Of a DNA stretch of 64,000 nt, positions 25,310 to 36,901 are shown piece after piece. The notes under the pieces are model-generated. The model made no database searches. It had not been told where the DNA came from and worked only from the letters and a program-made list of their open reading frames with translations. Origin of the DNA: Paramecium octaurelia (taxonomy: Eukaryota; Ciliophora; Oligohymenophorea; Peniculida; Parameciidae); the NCBI GenBank assembly GCA_905182995.1, contig CAJJDP010000003.1, forward strand, positions 191,820 through 255,819. Direction: 5' to 3'. The position numbers and the translations under genes are program-made. How positions within the stretch are numbered: position 1 is the stretch's first letter; every line of letters starts with the position of its first letter.

Positions 25310-26058
25310 TCAACAACAATTATTTCCATTGGGAGTATCTATTGTTTTCAACTAAACAGCCTCTTCGTAACTGTTTATTACTTGTATTTCTTTGTCCTTC
25401 TTTTTATACTATCCCCCAATCTTAATTCCTGGCTTAATATCGAAATAATATCATTACATCTTATCCAAGCATTATTTTTTGATCATCAATGTCCTGCAAG
25501 ATCCTTTGCGTTGATTAATAGAATGCTGATTACACATTGATACCCTACTTGGCAGATATCTCAAGAAAGATCAGTGACTGTGATTGGGCATATTACCATC
25601 CTTCTTCATATGTTACTGCTCGCCTCTACATAAAATCAATGCTAATTACTCAGATTCCAAATCAATCTTATTACCACATAGCACAATTACCATATTGGCA
25701 TTCCCATTATTTTTTATTTCTTCCATCCATCTTTGCAGGTTATGAAACGAGTTTTTATTCGTAATATCATACACCAGTAAAGCTCCTTCACATATAATAT
25801 TCCAGTACCAATAGCTGATCGATAATAACTACGAATAATAGATCTGAAGTTCTCTTAACCAGCAGTATCCCATATTTACAATTTTACATTCATCCCATTC
25901 ACTTTAATGATTTTTGCTCCGAATTCAACACCTATTGTGGCATCATGTTACTCTCTGATTTCATTTTCAATCAATTACAAAAGGATGCTAGACTTTCCTA
26001 CTCCTAATCATTGCATAACAATTAAACCTGTATCCCCTATGATTATATACTTAAACAT
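25310..26058 (-). CDS. RAB2: Rab2-type small GTPase
   Basis: ER-Golgi traffic GTPase. Start MFKYIIIGDTG; a 24-nt intron splits the P-loop GDTG/VGKSSILLQL. G-domain motifs follow: HDATIGVEFGAK (switch I Thr), LQIWDTAGQENFRS, NKIDLES and EISAKQG. The sequence MFKYIIIGD plus GVEFGAKIIKVNG is characteristic of Rab2. Further introns of 23, 26 and 25 nt. It ends DTPNGNNCC, a double-cysteine geranylgeranylation site. All nucleotide-binding residues are present, so it should be active. 56 bp separate its stop from the start of the downstream mitochondrial-type gene on the same strand. Confidence 0.95.
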
Positions 26059-26330
26059 CAGACCGTAATTAGACATCTCTTTGTATTTAAATTATAATTT
26101 TATAAACAATCATATTAATTTTTATTCATCTTTACGAATTTTCCATTATAGAATCTCCTCAGTAGTTCTACCAAAGTGTTTATTTGCAACATCCTACTTA
26201 AATAATACATAGATTGAGCCATTTCTTACTACCTAACATATACACAAATAGCTTATTGCTGAAATAAGGAGTGCAATTTATGGTTAAAATAATTTACAGC
26301 CTCATTCTTTATTGTTTTTGATCTATCCAT
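26058..26330 (-). CDS. Small hypothetical protein overlapping the Rab2 start
   Basis: From the ATG at 26330 the frame reads MDRSKTIKNEAVNYFNHKLH, then SLFQQQAICVYVRQQEMAQS and MYYLSRMLQINTLVELLRRF, about 90 residues, all helical. Its TGA shares bases with the Rab2 ATG (TGATG), an unusual arrangement for this genome, so the last exon may be mis-modelled. No membrane segment or known motif. The sequence looks strongly protein-coding, but start and end are uncertain. Confidence 0.4.
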
Positions 26331-26445
26331 AAAAATTATACCTCTAACAATTAAATAGCTAATAATCAATATTCATTCGAGTCTATCTATTAGTTTTATT
26401 AATCCAAAATATATTCATTAGAATTTTCATTTTATAATAAGACTC

Positions 26446-27023
26446 TCAAAATCTTTTGATAATTTTGTGAATAGTTCCTCTATTCTTATACTTAATTTTT
26501 TGGTTGGAGTTAAGACTCAATCGATATTTGCAAACTATTTTGGGGATCTAAAGTTATTCAAATTGATTTGTTAGCATTTTGCCTTATCTTTTAAGATTTT
26601 TAAATTCTTAATTTATCAATTAATCTAATTTGTTGAAATAATCATCATATTTTAATTCTAATTTATTTATAGATATATCTATTGCTTACATTTTTAGTAA
26701 CGACTTTTCCGAAATTTTATTGGTCTAGTAATCTAATTCAGACTATTATAAATTAATACAATATTATTGTTTTGACTACAAAATTAATCTATTCTTTTAT
26801 TGAATTAAAACAATTTATATATTTTGTACTTTTAGGTTTTAATACTACATTCTTATTGAAAATGAAAAAGACTATACAAATTTCGATTATAATCTACTTT
26901 ATCAATTAACTGCACTATAAGAATTCTTCTTTTAAAAAGCTAATAGTTGAGTTTTAGAATCTTTTATTAATTATTTTATTTTGCAAATAATAAAAGATAT
27001 TCTTAAATTATAATACCTTTCAT
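26446..27023 (-). CDS. Hypothetical helical protein, about 180 aa
   Basis: Start MKGIIIQEYLLLFAKQNNQQ at 27023. A 26-nt intron (gtatagtc...ataag) removes a frame-breaking segment, and the protein continues LMQYQNLKVQNIQIVLIQQK, LDYQTNKISEKSLLKMQAID and INKLELKYDDYFNKLDQLIN, ending GTIHKIIKRF. The second half is coiled coil. No recognised family. It faces the next gene head to head. Confidence 0.55.
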
Positions 27024-27326
27024 TTATTCTGATTGATTTTCCTGAAAATTCACACACATTGTTAAGATATAAAAAGTAAAATACAATGTTGAGATATGAA
27101 TGGAAAATTATGAATAGTAATTGCAGATTATTTTTTAAGAGCGAATTTAGAGAATGCTAATAAAATCTGAGATTCATGATTATAAAAATATATTTAATAA
27201 TTAGTTGAAGGCAGAAAATTGGAAATAGATGATGTTGATGTTATTAAGATATAGTGTGATATTTCGTGAAATATAAAAATAAAAGGTTGGGGAAATATAA
27301 ATTAAATTTAATTAATTTGTGGTTGA
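27024..27326. promoter_or_regulatory. Divergent intergenic region (about 300 bp)
   Basis: Lies between the start codons of the minus-strand gene at 26446-27023 and the plus-strand gene at 27327. It must contain both promoters. It is AT-rich; I see no distinct motif beyond that. Confidence 0.35.
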
Positions 27327-28706
27327 ATGTCCATTACAGTTGAAGATTTGGCAGCTAATATCGAGACAGTGTTGGCCTCTTTGGGTGATGAAAAAATGTA
27401 TTCTTGTCTTCATCTTGTAGGGTCAACTGGGAAGTGGTTGAGCAGACAGAACATAACCTAATGAAACATTTTGATTAACTATTTGAGAGATTATACACCC
27501 TCAAAGATTCATTATAAAGAGTCTTCTTAATAAACATCAAAAATTTGAGATAATACGATGCTAAGGATTTGGTCTAAAAGGTTAAAGATAAGAAACTAGA
27601 ACCTATTGTTTTAAAATCACTCACTCAATATGCCTTTAAAAATGATAAGGATGAATTATTGCTTAATCCATCACTCATTAAAGGATAGGTGAACAGTATT
27701 GTATTACCTTGGGTGGGTAATAACTTGTCAGTGACTGACAAAATCAAAGAAACCAATGAATGGCTTGATTAAAAATTAGCTGAATTAGAAGTCTTCAAAC
27801 CTAAAGAAACCTAAGAAGCTACCAAAGTCTTAGATGTGCAACCAAAAAATGAAGGAAACGACAAATGTATCATATTTTATTCTAATCATAAGCCAATTAC
27901 ACATTCAAGAGTGACAAATTAAATGAAATTGCTTCTTAAATTTAAACTATGCACATTCCAAATACCAATAACATGATTAGCATTAAGACATACACTTAAA
28001 TAGTTGAAGGCAGTGTTGAATTGGCTGAACCTGAATTTATTAGAATTACTTTGGAAAACAGAAAGGCAAGAAGAGACGTGCTTTATTCTGATGGAGCTAA
28101 ATATGTTCAATTATTATTGGATTATGTTAATGACATTGAAAATCTTTTGATGAAGGCATAAGAAGAAATCTGCAAGAAAATCGATATCTCACAATAAACA
28201 CTTGAACAAAGCGAAATGTTGTTAATGGAAAGAGGACTTGGATAACATGTGTTCATGTTACAAGCTTCAGCCAGATAAAGAATCAAGGACAAACTACCAA
28301 AATAGAAGTAGGTTCAGATGAATGCAACTAAAGAAATCATCAGATATCAAATCAAATTATTAAACGAGAAACAAGATTTCTTGAAGAATATGATTGACAA
28401 ATTGCCTACAACTTATGAATCTGGATAATTGGTTCCAATGGTTTTAAATTTAGTTATGGGAGATATGATATTTGAAGAACATAGCTATGAAGAAGAAGAC
28501 TATATTTCAAATCTTGAAAATCCATGTACAATATTCTCACTATTTTAGAATTATTCTAAGATCCAGATATGATGGAATTACTAAAGTCAATTGAAACTGG
28601 AGTTGTCTAATTATTGGGAAAAACAGCATTTGCATAACCCCCAGGTGGTATGATGGGCAACATTCCTCCACAAATGTTATAGAAATAATAATAATAATAG
28701 TAATGA
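27327..28706 (+). CDS. Hypothetical coiled-coil protein, about 440 aa
   Basis: MSITVEDLAANIETVLASLG opens the protein. A 23-nt intron precedes VNWEVVEQTEHNLMKHFDQL and a 26-nt intron near 27867 precedes NYTFKSDKLNEIASQIQ. The C-terminal half (EPEFIRITLENRKARRDVLY, QLLLDYVNDIENLLMKAQEE, RQRIKDKLPKQK) is charged and helical, and the end is a Gly/Met/Pro stretch then poly-Gln (GGMMGNIPPQMLQKQQQQ). The poly-Gln is written in TAA/TAG codons. No domain recognised; cytosolic. Confidence 0.7.
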
Positions 28707-28826
28707 TAAACGTAGATTTTACATATCATATATAAAATAAATTTATCAACATTGTCTTTAATTTAGTGTTGTAAAATTAAATTCAAACAAAATAAACGTA
28801 ATAATTATATTTCAAAATTTGTTTGA

Positions 28827-30262
28827 ATGAGTTAATCAAATCCAAGTCACAATTATTATTCATAGGGTGTTTCAGATAAATTCAAGTCTCCTTTCAATTA
28901 AAAATTACTCAAAGAAAAAATTAATGAATTACAGAATGCCATTCAAAGAACAGAAAAAGAATATAATTAAGCAAATCAAACAAGTGATAAGACAAATACA
29001 AGTAGTAAAGCTAAATAATCATTAAATTCTTTCGATAGGACCTAAAATTAAAAAGATTCACAGATTGAAAACCTGATTGTTGAAAATCAAATTCTTGTTA
29101 AAACCATTTAAAAATTAGAAACTAAGGTTAAGGATATAGTTTAATTATAAAAAGAAAATCAAAACCTTAAACAAAATGTTGAAGACCTAAAATCAGAAAA
29201 CGAGATATTAACATAAAAAAAAACGTTAAAAAATGATAGCAAATTATCATCTGATGCTGCCCTTGGGATTTTAGCAGCAAAAAGAAGCTAAGAAATTTAA
29301 ATATTAACTAATGAAGTCCAAGAAACAAAGTAGAAAAATTAAAACCTTTAAGGTAAATTAGATAAACTCATTTTCGAGAATTAGCACTTGTAATCTATAA
29401 TAAAAAACTCAGAGAACAACAAATTGAGATCTGATTCATAGAATAATTCAATTAAAAAAAGTAATTTTGTTGAAAAGTATTCTGATTAAAATTAAACTAA
29501 ATAAAATGAACAAATATTTTAACTCTAGTTAGAACTAGATGATGCAAAAAAAACAATAATTCAACTACAAAAATTAAATAAAACAAACCATTATACATAA
29601 TAATCATCTAATTATAAATTTAGTAATTCTAATGATAAGATATCAAAAAGTCAATCTTTAGAACCATCTCATTTTGATAAAGATAAAAGAATGAAAGAGC
29701 TAGAAGAAAAGATAAAAAAGCTATAATTTGAAAAGGATAGCCAAATTTATACTACAAAATTAGAATGTGCATAGGATTTGAAATAATTTCAAGAGAAGTT
29801 GAAATAGGAGTACAATTAAAAGTAGCAATTTGAAAATGATAATGACAAACCAACTTAAGATAAAGTAAAGAAGTTGAGTGCTGAAAACACTAAATTCCAA
29901 ATAATGCTTGAAAGATAGAATAAGGAAATCATGAATATGGAGAAAAAATTTACAGGTATAATTATAATATTGATAGATCTTTAGAACTATTGATATAAAA
30001 GGAAGATCTTTAACAAAACTTGTTGAAAGAGCAACAGTTCTAAGGATATCTTAAATAGGAAAAGTCTTTGTTACAAAATTAATTGAAAGAAAAAGATAAA
30101 GAAATCAGTGAGCTGAAGGATGATATTATCAAACTTTCAAAAGAAAGGCAGTAATTAAAAGATCAAATAGAGAAGCTAAAATTTGAAGTCAAAATGAGTT
30201 AAAATAAGAGCAGTAACAAACCTCAAAGTCATCAAAGCGAAAATAGTAAAAGGAACAGATGA
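28827..30262 (+). CDS. Long coiled-coil protein, about 470 aa
   Basis: Starts MSQSNPSHNYYSQGVSDKFK. Nearly the whole chain is Lys/Glu/Gln/Asn heptad repeat (LLKEKINELQNAIQRTEKEY, KTIQKLETKVKDIVQLQKEN, LLQNQLKEKDKEISELKDDI). A single 29-nt intron near 29960 joins the frames. It ends QSHQSENSKRNR. No motor, kinase or membrane part. Such proteins are common in ciliate basal bodies and cortex, but nothing here fixes the location. Confidence 0.8.
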
Positions 30263-30370
30263 ATAACATAATTTAATATTGCTATTTTATTAAGTTCTTA
30301 TATTTATCTTGAATCTCATCTAAAATTGGATGAAAGTGATTAATAAATTGTTAATTTGATTATTTTTATA

Positions 30371-32310
30371 ATGAGAATATTAATTGTAAATGGATATGGA
30401 AAATCAGAAACTGGTAAACAATAATTTGAAAGATATTGTGGATAAATACGAAAAGTAAGCATCATAAATATCATATAGTTATTCTTGAATTAGAAGGAAT
30501 TATTGGACACAGAGACAGAATTTTTTTCTAGAGATGCAAATGATTTGGATGAATTCCTTTACGATTAAGACTCTGGTTATTCTAAATAAGAAGCAGCAAA
30601 CTAATTTAATTTTATAGATTTTGTATTTATAGAAATAGATGCCAACCTTAGACCATGGTCGAAGCATTTAAAAAAAGTAAATGTCTGAATGGCATATTAG
30701 GTTATGGTGTTGATTAGAATGTGCTTAAGAACTAACAAAGTTTTATTAGCTACAGCTGGAGCCATGCAAGCATTGGTTTTTTTTGTGGCCACAAACTTAG
30801 AAACTGTAAGAATAAGTTTTATATTGTTAGCCAGTTGAGGTGGTAAATGGTCCATAGGGTGGTCCTCTTGGTGATATGAGCAAGCTTTCAAAGTCACTTG
30901 ATTAAATGACAAAGCATGAATATTTTTTGGACAGCATAACAGGTGATCTCTACGGGATCTACTTTGATAAGATAGAATCAGCAAATTGTTGGATTCCTAT
31001 AGCGAATTGTGGTATACACTCTAGAAGAGCTGTTGAAGAGTTCAATACAGTTGGAAAGTACATGTTGCAGGCTCCAGTTTATAAGCCCTAAAAAATAAAG
31101 GAAATTTATGGACTTTATACATCTACATAAGATGAGGAAATATGCATGATAAAAAAGAACTTCGTTTAAAATTACTTATTTAAAGACGTAATGCAAGAAT
31201 TCTTAGTTCATTCTAAACATGCATGGGATATACATCCATTCAATGTATTAAATCCAAAGAAGACATTTGTTGTTTTAGCAGATTCATCAAAAGGACCTCA
31301 AGTTATTACAGTGAATGAGAACATTGTTGGTTTATAATTCGATATCAATCCAAAATATCCAGAAACACAATTAATTCTTAGAAACTTCATTATCCATTAT
31401 TTAATTTAAATACGATCTTGCACCAATGTGCCCTTATCAATCTAATAGGCTAATAATGATTTAAGAAAGAACAAATTAGATTTAGAGAACATGACTAAAT
31501 AATAAGCAGAAAGCTAATAAAAGGGTGAGAGGACAGCATTTAACTTTGAAGTGTTAACTAAATTTAAGCATGTTGGATTTACAGGTAAAAAGGCAAAGAA
31601 ATTGGAGATTGTTATGAATAATGCTATAAATGATCAAGGATAATTGTAAGAGGCTATGAAAACAATGAGATAGAAGTAGTCTCCAAGGACTAAGCAATCA
31701 ACAGAGGAGACTGACTTAGAAAAGTCTAAATTTGCTAAGTTCTCAACCAAATTGAATCATGAACATAGGGATACAACTGAGAAGTTCAATAAAACAGCTG
31801 CTGAAATTAGATAGATGTTGCATCCAAACATAGATGAATAATTATTGCCTGAGAATGAGCCTCTGTGGGTATGTATTCGTTATTCAATAATTATAGGTGC
31901 CTGGAACTATGAATACTTCAATGTTGGCTAGTACTGGACAGAGAATCAGATAAAGGCCTTAATCTACAACTTAAAGTCGAACCTTTAAATTGACGAGGGT
32001 TCAAACTGCAAAGTCTAGAGTTTCAAAGGGCACTACCACTAAGGAGGACTATGATTTATGCAGAGAACATCCAATAGTCAGATGCTCTTCTCCTTATATC
32101 ACCAATGTAGAGAGAGATAGGTTGGAGCAGAGATAAAAGGACAAATAAATAATTGGACCTAGAAGCATTAGGACAAGTGTTGTGAGCACAATCAAAGGAG
32201 GGACTCCCTTTATTTTGTATGACAATCCCTATAGTAATCCGGCAGATTTCAAACACAGGGACGAAAACAAGTCTAAGTGGGTAGGTGGTCAGAATTTCAG
32301 AGTTTGTTGA
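30371..32310 (+). CDS. Conserved-looking globular protein, about 600 aa, unnamed
   Basis: Spliced from a start at MRILIVNGYGKSETGKQQFE with introns of 24, 24, 25 and 28 nt. The body is dense in aromatic and hydrophobic motifs typical of conserved proteins: NQFNFIDFVFIEIDANLRPW, MQALVFFVATNLE, YFLDSITGDLYGIYFDKIES, HAWDIHPFNVLNPKKTFVVL, IVGLQFDINPKYPETQLILR. The basic, Ser/Thr-rich tail has short motifs (GGTPFILYDNPYSNPADF, KWVGGQNFRVC) that look like docking peptides of axonemal proteins. I cannot give a family name. The N-terminal GYGKSETGK is only superficially P-loop-like. Confidence 0.75.
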
Positions 32311-32329
32311 TTATAACTATAATATTATA

Positions 32330-33924
32330 ATGGATTAAAAAAAAAGTCTGAGTGATTTGAAACAAGCATTGGGTTATCGCAATAGAAGCAAAGACATTAC
32401 TGACATAATCGCGAAGGGAGTTCAAGATATTAAATTCTTCAAAGAAAAATAGTAGTTATTTGATCCAGCATTATATTGTTAAATGCTTAAAAAGATCTAA
32501 TTAAAAGAATTCAAGAAAGGAGAAGTCGTATTTCATTATGGTAAGATCATTTTGATAGGTAGGTTCTAATAATGTTGAATAGTTTTATGTAATTCTCCAG
32601 GGTTAAGTTGCAATTTTGTGTCCAAATGATAAAAGCATTACTCACCAATAGGTTATCGAAGAGTACAAAAAAGGAATAGATTCTAATCCATAATAACTGA
32701 GGAGGCAATCGGCCATCTACAGTCCTCGATTGTCCGCCTTCAATAATAGAGCCCTTAAGGATATTATTATGGCACAGGCTTATGGCAATTTTTTAGGAAT
32801 CAGTAATTATTCAATTATATAGTTGATTTTTTGTAGATATTCAAAAAGTCGATTAAGAATCCTTAATTGAAGAATACACTAATAATCCCAATCAAATATC
32901 AGTCGATAAATGGTTGGATAATCTGGTGAAAAGACTCTTCCCAAGTTTACACATAGTTAATATGTGTTGTAGCGGAGACTAATTTGGAGAAATCGCTCTT
33001 ATTGGTAATGTGACTAGAACAGCAACTGTCTTGTGCACTCAGGATACATTAATGATAACTTTAGCCAATCCAGACTTTCAAGCCATTTTATAATAATATC
33101 ATGATCAGGTTAAAAATGAAAAGATTTCTCTGCTCAGGAATTTTGAACTCTTTAGCAAATTATCCGATAAAAGACTAAGAGGTATTTTGGAGAATATTAT
33201 TGTTTAAAAACCTTCTATGTTTAGTGTGATTTACATGGAGAATTCGATTCCAGAATACATCTATTTTATTAAACAAGGAGAAATTGAATTACTCAAAGTT
33301 TTTCCTAAGAATAAAACAGTCTCAATTACTTTACTTTAAATAGGTTGTGTCTTTGGACATGAAGAAGTTTAGCAATCCATACCTAGAGAATACAGAGCTA
33401 TCTCAAAATCATCTCAGTGCGAACTATATTTATTACCAGTTGAAACTATATAATAATATGACAAAAAAAACTCATAATCTGTTGAAAAGAAATTCCATCA
33501 TGAAAGATTGGAAAGGTTATTAAGTGATAAAAAGTCTTAGAAAACCAGTTCTTAAATCCCTTAGACCTCAATTGAATTGTATAAAACAGTGTTTGAAAAA
33601 GATTATTCAAGTCTTTTCAGCCACGCTTTGCTTTAAAAAAGGTACTATCTTATGCTACCTAGAATCATATCACCTAAACATAGAAAAATGTTATCAGAGC
33701 CCTTTACTCCTTTCTTTGATATTGATAAGAAATCTTTCTCTTCCAAAAAACAATTAACAGATAGGAAAACCATTAACACCACCACAACAAGATATAATAA
33801 AGAAAACTCCACAAGGCAATTCAGTACCTAAACTACTATTAATATACACAGACATTTATTTAGTCCTAAAGTCAGCAAAAGATAGTTAGACACCATCATG
33901 CCCTTCAAAAAAATTTTATAATGA
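32330..33924 (+). CDS. Cyclic-nucleotide-binding domain protein
   Basis: Begins MDQKKSLSDLKQALGYRNRS. The first cNMP domain has KKIQLKEFKKGEVVFHYG, EQFYVILQGQVAIL, a long charged insert, then CCSGDQFGEIALIGNVTRTA, which is close to the phosphate-binding cassette. A second domain follows: LRNFELFSKLSDKRLRGILE, PEYIYFIKQGEIELL, and a weak cassette near GCVFGHEEVQ. There is no kinase or channel domain. Introns: 22 nt after FHYG and an unusually long 34 nt at 32803-32836. The tail is basic and ends MPFKKILQ. Two-domain layout recalls PKA regulatory subunits, but no dimerisation domain or inhibitor site is seen. Confidence 0.9.
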
Positions 33925-34014
33925 AAAGAACTGGATTTTTTTATATCTATGTAAATTATATATATTTATATCGAATCTATATCTAGAAGGATTTTTTAGT
34001 AATTGCAATCATTA
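33564..34014 (+). repeat. Left copy of a 451-bp sequence flanking the N gap
   Basis: These 451 bases, including the last 120 codons of the cNMP-binding gene and its 3' spacer, are repeated without any difference I can find at 34985-35435, immediately after the gap. This copy is continuous with the gene. Confidence 0.9.
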
Positions 34015-34984
34015 NNNNNNNNNNNNNNNNNNNNNNNNNNNNNNNNNNNNNNNNNNNNNNNNNNNNNNNNNNNNNNNNNNNNNNNNNNNNNNNNNNNNNN
34101 NNNNNNNNNNNNNNNNNNNNNNNNNNNNNNNNNNNNNNNNNNNNNNNNNNNNNNNNNNNNNNNNNNNNNNNNNNNNNNNNNNNNNNNNNNNNNNNNNNNN
34201 NNNNNNNNNNNNNNNNNNNNNNNNNNNNNNNNNNNNNNNNNNNNNNNNNNNNNNNNNNNNNNNNNNNNNNNNNNNNNNNNNNNNNNNNNNNNNNNNNNNN
34301 NNNNNNNNNNNNNNNNNNNNNNNNNNNNNNNNNNNNNNNNNNNNNNNNNNNNNNNNNNNNNNNNNNNNNNNNNNNNNNNNNNNNNNNNNNNNNNNNNNNN
34401 NNNNNNNNNNNNNNNNNNNNNNNNNNNNNNNNNNNNNNNNNNNNNNNNNNNNNNNNNNNNNNNNNNNNNNNNNNNNNNNNNNNNNNNNNNNNNNNNNNNN
34501 NNNNNNNNNNNNNNNNNNNNNNNNNNNNNNNNNNNNNNNNNNNNNNNNNNNNNNNNNNNNNNNNNNNNNNNNNNNNNNNNNNNNNNNNNNNNNNNNNNNN
34601 NNNNNNNNNNNNNNNNNNNNNNNNNNNNNNNNNNNNNNNNNNNNNNNNNNNNNNNNNNNNNNNNNNNNNNNNNNNNNNNNNNNNNNNNNNNNNNNNNNNN
34701 NNNNNNNNNNNNNNNNNNNNNNNNNNNNNNNNNNNNNNNNNNNNNNNNNNNNNNNNNNNNNNNNNNNNNNNNNNNNNNNNNNNNNNNNNNNNNNNNNNNN
34801 NNNNNNNNNNNNNNNNNNNNNNNNNNNNNNNNNNNNNNNNNNNNNNNNNNNNNNNNNNNNNNNNNNNNNNNNNNNNNNNNNNNNNNNNNNNNNNNNNNNN
34901 NNNNNNNNNNNNNNNNNNNNNNNNNNNNNNNNNNNNNNNNNNNNNNNNNNNNNNNNNNNNNNNNNNNNNNNNNNNNNNNNNNNN
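34015..34984. other. Assembly gap (970 N)
   Basis: Run of undetermined bases. Because both flanks are the same 451 bp, the gap may not exist in the genome. Confidence 0.99.
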
Positions 34985-35435
34985 GACCTCAATTGAATTG
35001 TATAAAACAGTGTTTGAAAAAGATTATTCAAGTCTTTTCAGCCACGCTTTGCTTTAAAAAAGGTACTATCTTATGCTACCTAGAATCATATCACCTAAAC
35101 ATAGAAAAATGTTATCAGAGCCCTTTACTCCTTTCTTTGATATTGATAAGAAATCTTTCTCTTCCAAAAAACAATTAACAGATAGGAAAACCATTAACAC
35201 CACCACAACAAGATATAATAAAGAAAACTCCACAAGGCAATTCAGTACCTAAACTACTATTAATATACACAGACATTTATTTAGTCCTAAAGTCAGCAAA
35301 AGATAGTTAGACACCATCATGCCCTTCAAAAAAATTTTATAATGAAAAGAACTGGATTTTTTTATATCTATGTAAATTATATATATTTATATCGAATCTA
35401 TATCTAGAAGGATTTTTTAGTAATTGCAATCATTA
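34985..35435 (+). pseudogene. Duplicate 3' end of the cNMP-binding gene (probable assembly artefact)
   Basis: Same sequence as 33564-34014, offset 1421. It encodes only the C-terminal part of the cNMP-binding protein, in frame to the same TGA (35343-35345). If real it would be a truncated gene copy; a failure to merge overlapping contig ends is more likely. 35436-35584 continues as ordinary spacer. Confidence 0.7.
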
Positions 35436-35584
35436 TAATTTCTAATTTAATTTAAAACTTTTAAAGTTAAAAAACCTTTATTTGTGCTAATTGCTTTCTA
35501 ATTATGCTTTAGAAATAATTCTGAGTTGATTCAAAATAGGATTGAGAAAATTCATATATTTGATAAATTTAAATTATTTGATTG

Positions 35585-36737
35585 ATGAGTAAAAAGAGCG
35601 AAAAAAAAAACAAGAAAAAATTATTGAAGATAGAACTTTTGGTTTAAAGAATAAGAACAAAAGTAAACAAGTCCAAAAGTAATTCTATTATTGATTTTAG
35701 TTTTTGTAAAGGTGTAGCACAATAGGTGAAGCATAATGGTGTTTCTTTGTCAAAATTATAATCAGAAGAATATGAAAGAAAAAGGATTGAGAAGTAATTG
35801 GAAGAGGAAGAGAGACTAATGCAATCCCTATATAAAACAGTAGAAAAAGTAAAGGAAGAAGAATCTGAGGAAGAAGTGGATCCAAAATCAATTCTATGTG
35901 AATATTACAAATAAGGTAGGTTGACATGATAAGTCTAGGTCTGTGTTAAAAGGGTAAGAAATGTATTTATTCTCATGATATGAGTTTGGAATAAAAAAAC
36001 TGCAATCCTTGATTTATACACTGATTAGAGAGAATAAATGGGTGATGAATGGGACACATGCTAAAATTGGGATGAGAAGACTTTAAAGGATATAGTTGAG
36101 GCCAATGAGAAAACGTATAAGAGGTTCAGTATTACGATATATCCTAGTTAAATTCCATCTGTGAAAGTTTGCGATTATTTTTTGGACGCTTTAGAGAAAG
36201 GTAAATATGGTTGGAGATGGGTATGTCCTAATGGGATGACCTGCCATTATAAGCATTGTCTACCTTAAGGGTATGTATTTAGAAAGAAAGAGGAGCCAAA
36301 ACAAAGACAAGAAGGCGATCTAGAAGAAGAATAGATGAATAAATTTCCTAGTTATAGAAGGGAGGAACTAAAATTACTAAAGAGGTTTTCGAAAAGTGGA
36401 AATAGGAGAGGGCAGAGAGAAAAAAATTAGAAGCTGAGAAATAAAAATTAGAAGAATAGAAGAAAAAAGGTAGAAAATTAGAAAACAATAAATTTTAGGG
36501 TCAAAATAATCAGGAAATAATTCATAAATGACAGGAAGAGCTTTATTTTTTTACGATCCTAGTTTATTTATTGATGATGATGAAGCAGAGAAAGATTATG
36601 AAAGAGAGGAATAAATAGAAGAAAATGATGAGGAAGATGATGATGAATAAAATAATAAATAAAAATTGTATGAAGGGGATGAAAATTAATAATAGGATGA
36701 AGATGTTGATTAATAATTTAAGTAGTAATAATAATGA
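35585..36737 (+). CDS. ZC3H15: ZC3H15/DFRP1-type CCCH zinc-finger protein
   Basis: Partner that stabilises the translation-associated GTPase DRG1. N-terminus [20 protein letters not shown] then [14 protein letters not shown] is the signature start. First zinc finger [19 protein letters not shown], its codons split by a 23-nt intron (near 35917-35939). Second zinc finger starts [20 protein letters not shown] and ends [12 protein letters not shown]. The conserved NWDEKTL motif lies between. A basic coiled coil and a very acidic, poly-Asp/Glu/Gln tail end at the TGA at 36735. Order and spacing match animal and plant ZC3H15. Length about 360 aa. Confidence 0.95.
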
Positions 36738-36901
36738 TAAAAATATTCATTATAATTCATTATTTATCTATTCAAGTAATTTATCATTAATTAGAGTTGT
36801 TAATGGACTTAATTTAATGTCGGAAACTACTATGTCAGGATTACTCTTTTAAAGTTGATTTTTGAGATCGATAATTTATTGAATGTTAAACAATCCTTCA
36901 A

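Noticed and set aside
28680-28706. Run of TAA/TAG triplets as a microsatellite or multiple stop codons
   Set aside because: It is in frame with the upstream gene and encodes its poly-Gln tail before the TGA.
34003-35178. Open frames spanning the N run on both strands
   Set aside because: They are open only because N codons are not stops. The real coding parts are the cNMP-binding gene's 3' end and its duplicate.
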